A stretch of DNA of 64,000 bases from JBBREP01 sp036501845. GTDB taxonomy: Bacteria; Actinomycetota; Acidimicrobiia; IMCC26256; PALSA-610. The notes beneath the pieces were generated by a model, which made no database searches, had not been told where the DNA came from, and saw nothing but the letters and a program-made list of their open reading frames with translations. Each line of letters begins with the position of its first letter. The first letter of the stretch is position 1. Shown here one piece after another: positions 27,241 through 33,961 of this stretch. The stretch spans positions 88,316 to 152,315 of the forward strand of contig DASXZO010000040.1 in NCBI GenBank assembly GCA_036501845.1, given 5' to 3'. Both the position numbers and the translations under genes were made by a program.

Positions 27241-27284
27241 GTGGTCCCACAAACAGTCGACTTGTCAACTGTTTGTGGGACCAC
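27241..27284. terminator. Perfect 17-bp palindrome between convergent genes
   Basis: Arms 27241-27257 (GTGGTCCCACAAACAGT) and 27268-27284 are perfect inverted repeats around a 10-nt loop. It lies between the 3' ends of the first galactokinase gene and the convergent membrane-protein gene, where a bidirectional terminator is expected. The outer GTGGTCCC is shared with the palindromes at 11944 and 12959. There is no T-tract. Confidence 0.65.
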
Positions 27285-27308
27285 GAGCGGGTCTGGAGCG
27301 GGATCGGA

Positions 27309-28157
27309 TCAGACGAAGCCGCGGAAACCTTGCTGCTGGCGCGGCTTGAACGCGCCGCGCAACTCGCTCTCGGCGAACGCGGCCGGGGGCATGCCGTTCG
27401 CGGCGTAGTGGTAGAGCGCGGTCTGGAACACACCTGTGAGCGCAGCGGTGACGGCGAGCACGACGGCGCCGTAGATCACGGCGATGCCCACGAGGGGAAC
27501 GGCAACGAACAGCGTGCCGCTCGCGACACCCAGGAAGCCGACGAGTAGCGCCGGGATCAGGGCCACGAAACCGACGATGAAGATGCCCGCGTTGGCGATC
27601 ACCTGCTCGCCCCACGTTCCCTTGAACAGCTTCGCCGAACGCTTGAGCGCGTCGCGCACGCCGATGCCCTCGAGCACGAGGATCGGCAGCACGAGGAAGG
27701 TGACGAGCGACCAGGCGATGCCGGCGATCATGCCGCCGATGCGACCGATGATGCCGCCGCGCTCCTCGATCATGCGCAGGATCACCGACACGATCGCGGA
27801 CACGATCGCCCACGGCAGGATGCGGTGTGCGCGCGACCGGGCGCCGGCGATCGCAGTACCGATCGTGGGCTTGCCGCCGCGCATGAGCTCGTCGGCCGCG
27901 AACACGAGCGCGGCGTTGAAGAAGATGGTGATGTACGCCAGTACGAAGTAGCCGAGGACGCCGACCGCGATTGCGAGCGGCTGGAACGAGCCGCCGCTCA
28001 TGTTCGACAGCGCAATCACCGGAAGTGCGAACGTCGCGATCGCCACCAGCGTGGCGATCGTGGAGATCACGGGCAACCAGATCAGTTGCTTGTCGGATCG
28101 CAGCAACGACCACGACGACTTGGCGAGATCCAGAGAGTTGCGGAAACGACCACCCAT
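27309..28157 (-). CDS. DUF6159-like multi-pass membrane protein
   Basis: The product has 282 residues from ATG 28157 (MGGRFRNSLDLAKSSWSLL). About six hydrophobic helices are visible, for example LIWLPVISTIATLVAIATF, LGYFVLAYITIFFNAAL, IAWSLVTFLVLPILVLEG and FVALIPALLVGFLGV. A loop has GVRDALKRSAKLFKGTWGEQ. The pattern of an N-terminal amphipathic helix and six membrane segments resembles DUF6159/DUF975-type proteins; function unknown. It is convergent to the first galactokinase gene and divergent from the sulfatase gene. Confidence 0.78.
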   Translation of the reverse strand: MGGRFRNSLDLAKSSWSLLRSDKQLIWLPVISTIATLVAIATFALPVIALSNMSGGSFQPLAIAVGVLGYFVLAYITIFFNAALVFAADELMRGGKPTIGTAIAGARSRAHRILPWAIVSAIVSVILRMIEERGGIIGRIGGMIAGIAWSLVTFLVLPILVLEGIGVRDALKRSAKLFKGTWGEQVIANAGIFIVGFVALIPALLVGFLGVASGTLFVAVPLVGIAVIYGAVVLAVTAALTGVFQTALYHYAANGMPPAAFAESELRGAFKPRQQQGFRGFV

Positions 28158-28230
28158 GTGCGATTCGACTCCTTCGTCAGAATGATCGTAACGGTGCACC
28201 GTCACCCTGAATTCCACTAGGAAAGGGATC

Positions 28231-30546
28231 GTGACCGAGAACGGATCCGAAGAGACCTTTCAGGGTGTGATCGGCCCCACATGGCGCGAATCGACGCCGT
28301 GGTGGCCACCGGAGCCGGCGCCGCCCGACGGCGCGCCGAACGTGCTGCTCATCGTGCTCGACGACGTCGGCTACGGCCAGATCGGCTGCTTCGGGTCGCC
28401 GATCTCCACGCCCAACATCGACCGGCTCGCCGCCGAGGGTGTGCGGCTGGCGAACTTCCACACCACCGCGCTGTGCTCGCCCAGCCGCTCGTGCCTGCTC
28501 ACCGGACGCAACCATCACCGCAACGCCATGGCGCGCGTCGCCGATCTCGCGGTCGGCTTTCCCGGCTACTACGGACGGATCCCGCGCCGCAACGGCTTCC
28601 TCTCGGAGATCCTCAACGAGCACGGGTACGCGTCGTACGCGGTCGGCAAGTGGCATCTCACGCCCGAAGACGAGACGCACATGGCCGCGCCCCGCGACAC
28701 GTGGCCGGTCAGTCGCGGGTTCCAACGTTGGTACGGCTTCCACGGCGGTGAGACGCATCAGTTCGTGCCGTCGCTGTATCACGACAACCATTCGGTGGCG
28801 CCGCCGCGCACAATCGAGGACGGCTACCACCTCTCGGCCGACATCGCCGACCGCGCGATCGAGTACCTCGCCGATCTCCGCGCCGTCGACAACGAGCAGC
28901 GCTTCTTCTTGTATCTCGCCACGGGCGCATGCCATTCGCCGCATCACGCGCCGCAGGAGTGGCTCGACCGTTACCGCGGCCAGTTCGACGACGGTTGGGA
29001 CGCGTACCGCGAGCGCGTGTTCGCGCGTCAGATCGCCGAGGGCATCCTGCCGGCTGGCACCGAGCTCACGCCGCGACCGCCCTGGGTGCCAGCGTTCGAC
29101 GAACTGCATCCCGACGACCAACGCGTCGCGTCGCGCTTCATGGAATGTTTCGGCGCGTATCTCTCGTATACCGACGCACAGCTCGGCCGCGTCATCGCGT
29201 TCCTCGCAGAGACCGGCGACCTCGACGACACGCTGATCATGCTCGTGTCCGACAACGGCGCGAGTAGCGAGGGCGGCGCGCGCGGCTCGATCAACGATGT
29301 GCGGTTGTGGAACGGCCTGCCCGCGGGCCGCAAGGAACTGCGCGAGCGCATCGGCGAGCTCGGTGGGCCGAACGCGCACAACAACTACCCGTGGGGTTGG
29401 ACCATGGCGGGCAACACGCCGTTCCAGCGTTGGAAGCGCGAGGTGCACGAAGGGGGCGTGGCCGACCCGTGCATCGTGCGGCTCCCGGCTCGAATCCGCG
29501 CGGGTGCGGGCTCGGTTCGCCACCAGTTCGCCCACGCGATCGACGTGGTTCCCACCGTGCTCGACATCATCGGAGTAGAGGCTCCGTCCACGATTCGCGA
29601 CGTGCCGCAGACCGCGCTCGACGGCGTGAGCTTCGCCTACGCGCTTGGTGACGACGCGGCCGGCGCACCGGAGCATCACACCACGCAGTACTTCGAAATG
29701 CTCGGCTGCCGCGCGATCTACCACGACGGGTGGAAGGCGGTGACGTTCAAACCGCCGGGGCGCATCTACGACGACGGCATCGATCCCGACGCGCCGTTCG
29801 ACGACGACCGCTGGGAGCTCTACGACAAGCGCCACGACTTCTCCGAGTGCCACGACCTCGCGGCCGAGGAGTCGGAACGCCTCGACGAGATGGTCGCGTT
29901 GTGGTGGGACGAGGCGCGCAAGAACGACGTGTTGCCGCTCGACAACCGACCGCTCGCCGCGCTCGAGAACCCGAGGCCGCGCCGGGCTGCGGCACGCCAT
30001 CGCTACGTGCACTATCCCAACACCGCGCCGGTGCCCGAGACGGTGGCCGTGAACGTGCGCAACCGGAACCACACGATCACTGCGTCGGTCACGGTCGCTG
30101 ACGGGGCGCCGCCCGAAGGCGTGCTCCTCGCGATGGGTTCCGCGCTCGGCGGGTTTGCGCTCTATCTGCGCGAGGGGCGCCTGTGTTACGTGCACAATCT
30201 CGTCGGTCGCGACCGCGACCGCGCGGTGTCGTCGGTGGTCGTCGGCCCGGGCGAGCACGAGCTCGCATGCGAGTACACACCTCGGCCCGACCTCTCGGGT
30301 TCCGTACGTCTCATGGTGGACAGCGCAGAGGTAGGAGCCTGCGAGGTTGCGATGTTCACTCCCGCGCGATTCTCGATCACCGGCGGCGGGCTGATGTGCG
30401 GCTACGAGCGCGGGCCTGCAGTGGGCGACGACTACCAGGCGCCGTTCCCGTGCACCGCGACGATCCACCGCGTGGTGGTCGAGGTCGACGGGCTCGAGCA
30501 CCGCGACCTCGAGTCGGAGCTCGAAGGCATCATGAGCGAGCAGTGA
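28231..30546 (+). CDS. Arylsulfatase (type I, formylglycine-dependent)
   Basis: The product has 771 residues from a GTG preceded by GGAAAGG. VLLIVLDDVGYGQIG holds the two metal Asp residues (44-45). The sulfatase signature LCSPSRSCLLTGRN puts the formylglycine precursor Cys at residue 82. HLTPEDETH and LVSDNGASSEGG supply further metal and sulfate ligands. The C-terminal 150 residues form a beta-rich extension (SVTVADGAPPEGVLLAMGSA). No signal peptide is seen, so it appears cytoplasmic. It sits between the two galactokinase-like genes, which suggests sulfated sugars as substrates (inference). Confidence 0.92.
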   Translation: MTENGSEETFQGVIGPTWRESTPWWPPEPAPPDGAPNVLLIVLDDVGYGQIGCFGSPISTPNIDRLAAEGVRLANFHTTALCSPSRSCLLTGRNHHRNAMARVADLAVGFPGYYGRIPRRNGFLSEILNEHGYASYAVGKWHLTPEDETHMAAPRDTWPVSRGFQRWYGFHGGETHQFVPSLYHDNHSVAPPRTIEDGYHLSADIADRAIEYLADLRAVDNEQRFFLYLATGACHSPHHAPQEWLDRYRGQFDDGWDAYRERVFARQIAEGILPAGTELTPRPPWVPAFDELHPDDQRVASRFMECFGAYLSYTDAQLGRVIAFLAETGDLDDTLIMLVSDNGASSEGGARGSINDVRLWNGLPAGRKELRERIGELGGPNAHNNYPWGWTMAGNTPFQRWKREVHEGGVADPCIVRLPARIRAGAGSVRHQFAHAIDVVPTVLDIIGVEAPSTIRDVPQTALDGVSFAYALGDDAAGAPEHHTTQYFEMLGCRAIYHDGWKAVTFKPPGRIYDDGIDPDAPFDDDRWELYDKRHDFSECHDLAAEESERLDEMVALWWDEARKNDVLPLDNRPLAALENPRPRRAAARHRYVHYPNTAPVPETVAVNVRNRNHTITASVTVADGAPPEGVLLAMGSALGGFALYLREGRLCYVHNLVGRDRDRAVSSVVVGPGEHELACEYTPRPDLSGSVRLMVDSAEVGACEVAMFTPARFSITGGGLMCGYERGPAVGDDYQAPFPCTATIHRVVVEVDGLEHRDLESELEGIMSEQ

Positions 30547-30564
30547 GCGAGCAATGAGCGAGTC

Positions 30565-30601
30565 GGCCCCCGGAGGCGCGAGCCGCAGGCGAGCGGGGGT
30601 G
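30565..30601 (+). repeat. GAGCGA-family repeat core at the 5' end of the second galactokinase gene
   Basis: The segment GGCCCCCGGAGGCGCGAGCC continues GCAGGCGAGCGGGGGTG. The same core lies at 20026-20052 and, inverted, at 20816-20842. CCCCCG and CGGGGG can pair as a 6-bp stem. The element lies between the sulfatase stop and the likely galactokinase start, and the final GTG of the repeat is that start codon. Confidence 0.7.
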
Positions 30602-31654
30602 GTCACAGCTCCCGCACGCGTGAATCTCATCGGCGACCACACCGACTACCAGGACGGCCTGTGCGTGCCGATGGCGATTGATCGCGGCGTCGAGGTCGAG
30701 TGGACGCAGCGTGACGACCGCAGGATCACGGTGCAGTCCGACGCGGTGTCCGGCATCGTGACCGTCGACCTCGACGGCGCGTCACCGCCAGCCCGTACCG
30801 ACGACTCGCCGGCTTGGGGCGCGTCGGTAACAGCAATCGTGCGCGCGCTGCGCGAGCGCGGGCACGACGCCGGCGCCATCGACGCGCAGGTTCGCTCGAC
30901 CGTGCCGCTCGGGAGCGGCCTGGCGTCGAGCGCGGCGTTCGGTGTGGCGTGCGCGCTGGCCCTCTCCGACGCGGCGGGCGCGCCGCTCGCCGGCACCGAA
31001 CTGGCCCTCGTGGCGCAACAAGCAGAGCATCTCGGCGGCGTTCCGTGCGGCGTGATGGACCAGATGGCGAGCGTGCACGGGCGACTCGGTCACGCGCTCC
31101 TGCTCGACTGCCGCTCACTCACCGTCGAGCCGATCCCGATCCCACGCGACGTCGCGGTGATCGTCGTGCACAGCGGCCTGCCCCGGCGTCTCGCCGACAG
31201 CGAGTACGCGCGGCGGCGCGAGGCGTGCGCCGCAGCAGCCGCGCGGCTTCACATCGCGGCGCTGCGCGACGCGAGTGCGCTCGACGTGGCCGACGATCCC
31301 TTCGCGCGTCATGTGGTGTCCGAGAACGCAAGAGTCGTCGAATTCGCGCGGGCGTTGCGTGGCGACGACCGCACCGAGCTCGGCGCGCTGATGAACGCGA
31401 GCCACGCGTCGCTGCGCGACGACTTCGCAGTGTCCACACCCGAACTCGACGCGCTCGTCGGCGCGCTGCTCGACGCGGGCGCGCTCGGGGCCCGCCTCAC
31501 CGGCGCGGGCTTCGGTGGTTCAGTAGTCGCGCTCGCACCGCACGGACGCGCCGCGGCAATCGCGAGCAATGCGGCCGAGCGTTATCGTGCCGCCACCAGC
31601 CTCACACCCACCGCCTTCGTCACCACGGCGGTCGACGGCGCAACCAAGCAGTGA
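30599..31654 (+). CDS. Galactokinase-like GHMP kinase (second copy)
   Basis: The product is about 351 residues from GTG 30599 (VVTAPARVNLIGDHTDY). GHMP motifs are VPLGSGLASSAAFGVACAL, CGVMDQMASVHG and GARLTGAGFGGSVVAL. The sugar motif reads GDHTDY instead of GEHTDY. A longer frame opens at ATG 30554, but its first 15 codons are translated dispersed repeat, so I prefer the GTG. This second copy is clearly diverged from the first one at 26164, suggesting different sugar preference or an old duplication. The upstream sulfatase gene ends 52 bp away. Confidence 0.85.
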   Translation: MVTAPARVNLIGDHTDYQDGLCVPMAIDRGVEVEWTQRDDRRITVQSDAVSGIVTVDLDGASPPARTDDSPAWGASVTAIVRALRERGHDAGAIDAQVRSTVPLGSGLASSAAFGVACALALSDAAGAPLAGTELALVAQQAEHLGGVPCGVMDQMASVHGRLGHALLLDCRSLTVEPIPIPRDVAVIVVHSGLPRRLADSEYARRREACAAAAARLHIAALRDASALDVADDPFARHVVSENARVVEFARALRGDDRTELGALMNASHASLRDDFAVSTPELDALVGALLDAGALGARLTGAGFGGSVVALAPHGRAAAIASNAAERYRAATSLTPTAFVTTAVDGATKQ

Positions 31655-31659
31655 GACCA

Positions 31660-31748
31660 GCCGAGCGACGACAAGCCAGCGACATGCGGCAGCGAAGCCG
31701 GAGCGAGGGAAGGCCCACCGGCCCATGAGCGAAGCGAATAAGAGGTAA
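31660..31748 (+). promoter_or_regulatory. 89-nt upstream element, copy 2, with mini-ORF MSEANKR
   Basis: The copy aligns without gaps to copies at 15017 and 39377. The mini-ORF ATG-AGC-GAA-GCG-AAT-AAG-AGG-TAA (31725-31748) ends 3 nt before the HIT-gene ATG at 31752, and its last codons form the Shine-Dalgarno AAGAGGTAAG. The conserved block before it, GAGGGAAGGCCCACCGGCCC, can form a short GGCC/GGCC hairpin. The central 20 nt differ most between copies. Confidence 0.82.
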
Positions 31749-31751
31749 GAG

Positions 31752-32177
31752 ATGCCCACCCTGTTCACCCGCATCATCGGCGGCGAGCTGCCCGGACGCT
31801 TCGTGTGGCGCGACCCCGACGTCGTGGCCTTCCTCACGATCGAACCGTTCGCACCCGGGCACACACTGGTGGTGCCGCGTGCCGAGGTCGACCACTGGAT
31901 CGACATGCCGTCGGAGCTCAACACCAAGGTGTTCGAGACGGCGCGCCTGATCGGTCAGGCCGTGCAGCGCGCGTTCAAGCCCCGGCGAGTCGGTCTGCTG
32001 ATCGCAGGCGAAGAAGTGCCGCACGCGCACGTGCATGTGATCGGGTTCGAGAACGTCGGCCAGTTGAGCTTCGCGGCGGTCGACCGCAACGTAAATGCGG
32101 AAACGTTCGATGCCAACGCCGAGAAGATCCGGGCCGAGCTCCGCGCGATGGGCCGGCCCGAGGTCACATCCGCTTGA
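31752..32177 (+). CDS. HIT family protein (nucleotide hydrolase/transferase)
   Basis: The product has 141 residues. MPTLFTRIIGGELPGRFVWRD is the usual HIT start. The catalytic motif HAHVHVIGF (HxHxH) follows GEEVPHAHVH in the C-terminal half. HIT proteins hydrolyse nucleoside phosphoramidates or dinucleotide phosphates. The gene lies behind copy 2 of the 89-nt element, which provides its ribosome site. Its 3' end overlaps the convergent PH-domain gene by 14 bp. Confidence 0.93.
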   Translation: MPTLFTRIIGGELPGRFVWRDPDVVAFLTIEPFAPGHTLVVPRAEVDHWIDMPSELNTKVFETARLIGQAVQRAFKPRRVGLLIAGEEVPHAHVHVIGFENVGQLSFAAVDRNVNAETFDANAEKIRAELRAMGRPEVTSA

Positions 32178-32817
32178 GCAGCTCTGATTTCTTGGCCTCG
32201 AACTCCTGTGCGGTGATCACACCCTGATCGCGGAGCTTCGCGAGTTGCTCGATCTGCTCGGGCACTGATGCGTTGGGCGGTGCCGCGGTTGCCACCGCCG
32301 GCGTCGCACCCGAGGACGACCACGACGCGCGCTTGCGCTCGTCGTCCTCCATCATCTTGTAGATCTCCTGCTGCACGCCGTCGGGATGGCGAATGTTGTC
32401 GAACAGCGTCTGGCCGTCCTTGCCCGCCGATTCGATCTCGAGGTTGCCGGTGCCGATCATGCGCTCGAAGATGCCCTGATTGAAGTTGATGTTGTTGATG
32501 CGCGCGAGCGGGATCTCCACGCCGTGCTTGGCCAGCACACCGGTGCGGAACACGACGCGCCGGTTCGTGAGCACGAAATGCGTGAACCGCCAGTTGAGGT
32601 ACTTGATCACCACCCATCCTGCAAACACCACGAAGCCCAAGTACCAGACGTAGAGCGAGTACTTGGCCGCGGTGTTGCTGTGATAGGCGAGCAGCACGAT
32701 CAGCAGGATGAAGAGCGGCAAGCCCGTGAGGATCTGCTTGCCGAAGAACCACCAGTGCGGCTGGAGGTCGAGCGAGAGCTCCTCGCCGTCCTGCAACAAC
32801 CGCGTCGGGTACGCCAC
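32164..32817 (-). CDS. PH-domain (bPH2/YdbT-type) membrane protein with SHOCT tail
   Basis: The product has 217 residues. Two membrane helices lie near residues 28-45 (ILTGLPLFILLIVLLAY) and 54-72 (YVWYLGFVVFAGWVVIKYL). The bacterial PH domain follows (LTNRRVVFRTGVLAKHGVEI, then GNLEIESAGKDG). A linker leads to a C-terminal SHOCT motif (EQLAKLRDQGVITAQEFEAK) that often mediates oligomerisation. Function unknown. It overlaps the HIT gene tail to tail. Confidence 0.88.
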   Translation of the reverse strand: MAYPTRLLQDGEELSLDLQPHWWFFGKQILTGLPLFILLIVLLAYHSNTAAKYSLYVWYLGFVVFAGWVVIKYLNWRFTHFVLTNRRVVFRTGVLAKHGVEIPLARINNINFNQGIFERMIGTGNLEIESAGKDGQTLFDNIRHPDGVQQEIYKMMEDDERKRASWSSSGATPAVATAAPPNASVPEQIEQLAKLRDQGVITAQEFEAKKSELLKRM

Positions 32818-32838
32818 GGGGCGGGATCGTAGCGACGG

Positions 32839-33588
32839 TCAGTCGAGATCGCAGCCCTTGGCGATGAGGAATCCCGTGGCCCGTTCGGCGAGCGGGTAAC
32901 GGGCTACGAGCGCCTGGAACGCCCGGCCGTGATCGGCATGCACGAGGTGCGCGAGCTCGTGCACGAGCACGTAGTCGAGGACCCACGACGGATAACCGGC
33001 GAGGCGGTTCGACAGGCGGATGGAGCCGTCGCAGGGTGTGCACGAACCCCAGCGATGGTGCTGGCGGTCGGACCACACCACCGAGCGCGGCACCGGAAGA
33101 CCGAGCCGGCGGGCGAGGCGCCGGGCGCGCTTGGGGAGGTCGATCCGTTCGCCATCGAGGCGGCGTTCCATGCGTGCCCGCAACTCGAGCGCGATCTCCA
33201 TCGCCGCGGCCTGACCGATTCGCGGTGGGTACGTGACCACCAACGTGTCGCCCTGCAGCACACCCTCCACGTTGCGACGACGTTTCGTCCCCTTTCGCAG
33301 CTCGATCGCGAGCGCCGTCGAAATTTTTTCTGACGCGTTCGCGGGCGTTCGAGCGTCGTCGTTCGAGTCGATCGCGCCGTCGAGCGGAGTGGCGTCGGCG
33401 GCGAGACTCGCGCCGTCGTCCACAAGGTCGTGCACATCCACGGCGTCGACATGCACAGGTGTCGCGTCGTCGTGCACAGCGCGCGGCGCGTCGTGCACAG
33501 GGACGTCCACAGACGTGTCCACAGCGTCGTCGAACAGGTCGAGTTGCTCGCGCCGCGCGTCGCGCAGCGCATGCGTGGATCGCGTCAT
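32839..33588 (-). CDS. YgjP/DUF45-type metallopeptidase with Asp/Val/His-rich N-terminal extension
   Basis: The product has 249 residues. The C-terminal 150 residues carry the M48-like YgjP motifs: HHRWGSCTPCDGSIRLSNRL, VLDYVLVHELAHLVHADHG with the HExxH zinc site, and the downstream F/W-rich tail. The N-terminal 90 residues are different, low-complexity Val-Asp-His runs (VPVHDAPRAVHDDATPVHV) encoded by repeated TGCACA/TCCACA motifs. Function of the family is unclear. The start at 33588 lies 30 bp from the -35 of the divergent RNA gene. Confidence 0.85.
   Translation of the reverse strand: MTRSTHALRDARREQLDLFDDAVDTSVDVPVHDAPRAVHDDATPVHVDAVDVHDLVDDGASLAADATPLDGAIDSNDDARTPANASEKISTALAIELRKGTKRRRNVEGVLQGDTLVVTYPPRIGQAAAMEIALELRARMERRLDGERIDLPKRARRLARRLGLPVPRSVVWSDRQHHRWGSCTPCDGSIRLSNRLAGYPSWVLDYVLVHELAHLVHADHGRAFQALVARYPLAERATGFLIAKGCDLD
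33415..33524. repeat. Seven phased TGCACA/TCCACA motifs inside the YgjP 5' region
   Basis: CACA starts at 33421, 33433, 33454, 33475, 33496, 33508 and 33520. Steps are 12, 21, 21, 21, 12 and 12 bp, and the fuller consensus is GTCGTGCACAG. They encode the Val-His-Asp runs of the N-terminal extension. All steps are codon multiples, so protein repeats alone may explain them; protein-binding sites are the other reading. Confidence 0.5.
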
Positions 33589-33618
33589 CGGGCGTCGACG
33601 CTATTCGCGATTTCGCGC

Positions 33619-33647
33619 TTGACGAGTGCAGTGCGCGCCTGTACGTT
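33619..33647 (+). promoter_or_regulatory. Promoter of the candidate structured RNA
   Basis: TTGACG (33619-33624) and TACGTT (33642-33647) are separated by 17 bp, close to the sigma-70-type consensus. Transcription would start about 7 nt after the -10, at 33655. That is the first base of the closing helix predicted independently for the RNA. Confidence 0.7.
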
Positions 33648-33654
33648 GCGTCTT

Positions 33655-33900
33655 GTCGGAACGCAAGATCGCTCGCAAGGGAGATCGGTGCAACCGGACT
33701 CGGCGGAGGCTCGCAAGGGCAGCCGACGGGGAGAGCACAGGCCGGCAACGGCAGGGCTCTCGAACCGCCGAACACGCAAGTGCGCGGCGGGCTCGGCGCC
33801 GTGAGGCAACCGAGCAAGGCGAGGCCCCGAGGAGATCGGACCCGGGAAACCGGAGAAGACTACTCGGGGCTTTGTCGCGTTCGGGCTGGCGCGTTCCGGC
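33655..33900 (+). ncRNA. Candidate structured non-coding RNA with GNRA-capped hairpins
   Basis: This 246-nt segment lies in the only gene-free stretch over 300 bp (33589-33961). The 5' end GUCGGAACGC (33655-33664) pairs over 10 bp with GCGUUCCGGC (33891-33900). Between them are hairpins: 33667-33686 (GCAA loop), 33686-33696 (small), 33700-33726 (GCAA), 33731-33761 (stem GAGAGC/GCUCUC, inner GCCG-GCAA-CGGC), 33765-33790 (CCGCCG/CGGCGG, inner CAC-GCAA-GUG), 33792-33814 (CUCGG/CCGAG, loop GUGA) and 33825-33869 (CCCCGAG/CUCGGGG, inner CCGG-GAAA-CCGG), the last extended by 33815-33819/33870-33874. Six loops are GNRA on the plus strand only, which fixes the strand. A good promoter precedes it. The open frame through it is Arg-rich and not protein-like. 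I do not recognise it as RNase P, tmRNA, SRP, 6S or a known riboswitch. Confidence 0.72.
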
Positions 33901-33949
33901 GCGTTCCCGCTGGTGGGCGAGGGTCGCCACATATGTCGCAACCCCTCGG

Positions 33950-33955
33950 TACGTT
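33950..33955 (+). promoter_or_regulatory. -10 element TACGTT of the helicase gene, leaderless geometry
   Basis: TACGTT, the same hexamer as in the RNA promoter, lies 6 nt before the GTG at 33962. No Shine-Dalgarno sequence is present. This suggests that the helicase mRNA starts at its own start codon and is separate from the upstream RNA. Confidence 0.5.
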
Positions 33956-33961
33956 CGTCAC

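Noticed and set aside
30554..30598. Upstream ATG start of the second galactokinase gene
   Set aside because: The 15 added codons are translated dispersed repeat, and the GTG at 30599 aligns with the start of the first galactokinase-like protein.
28177..30642. 821-codon minus-strand open frame opposite the sulfatase gene
   Set aside because: The plus strand has the full sulfatase signature; the antisense frame has none and runs into repeat sequence.
33415..33524. DnaA-box cluster (replication origin or titration site)
   Set aside because: Only the TCCACA copies come near a DnaA box, none is a full TTGTCCACA match, no dnaA/dnaN or AT-rich region is near, and the spacing is in codon multiples.
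33655..33900. RNase P RNA, tmRNA, SRP RNA, 6S/6C RNA or cobalamin riboswitch
   Set aside because: I looked for the RNase P GAGGAAAGUCC core, the tmRNA tRNA-like ends, the SRP GGAAG loop, C-rich loops and the B12 box, and found none. A computed Rfam scan was not possible.
33626..33961. N-terminal extension of the helicase through the intergenic region
   Set aside because: The 112 extra residues are Arg/Ala-rich and unlike helicases; the DNA instead shows paired RNA helices and its own promoter, and a -10 element lies just before GTG 33962.
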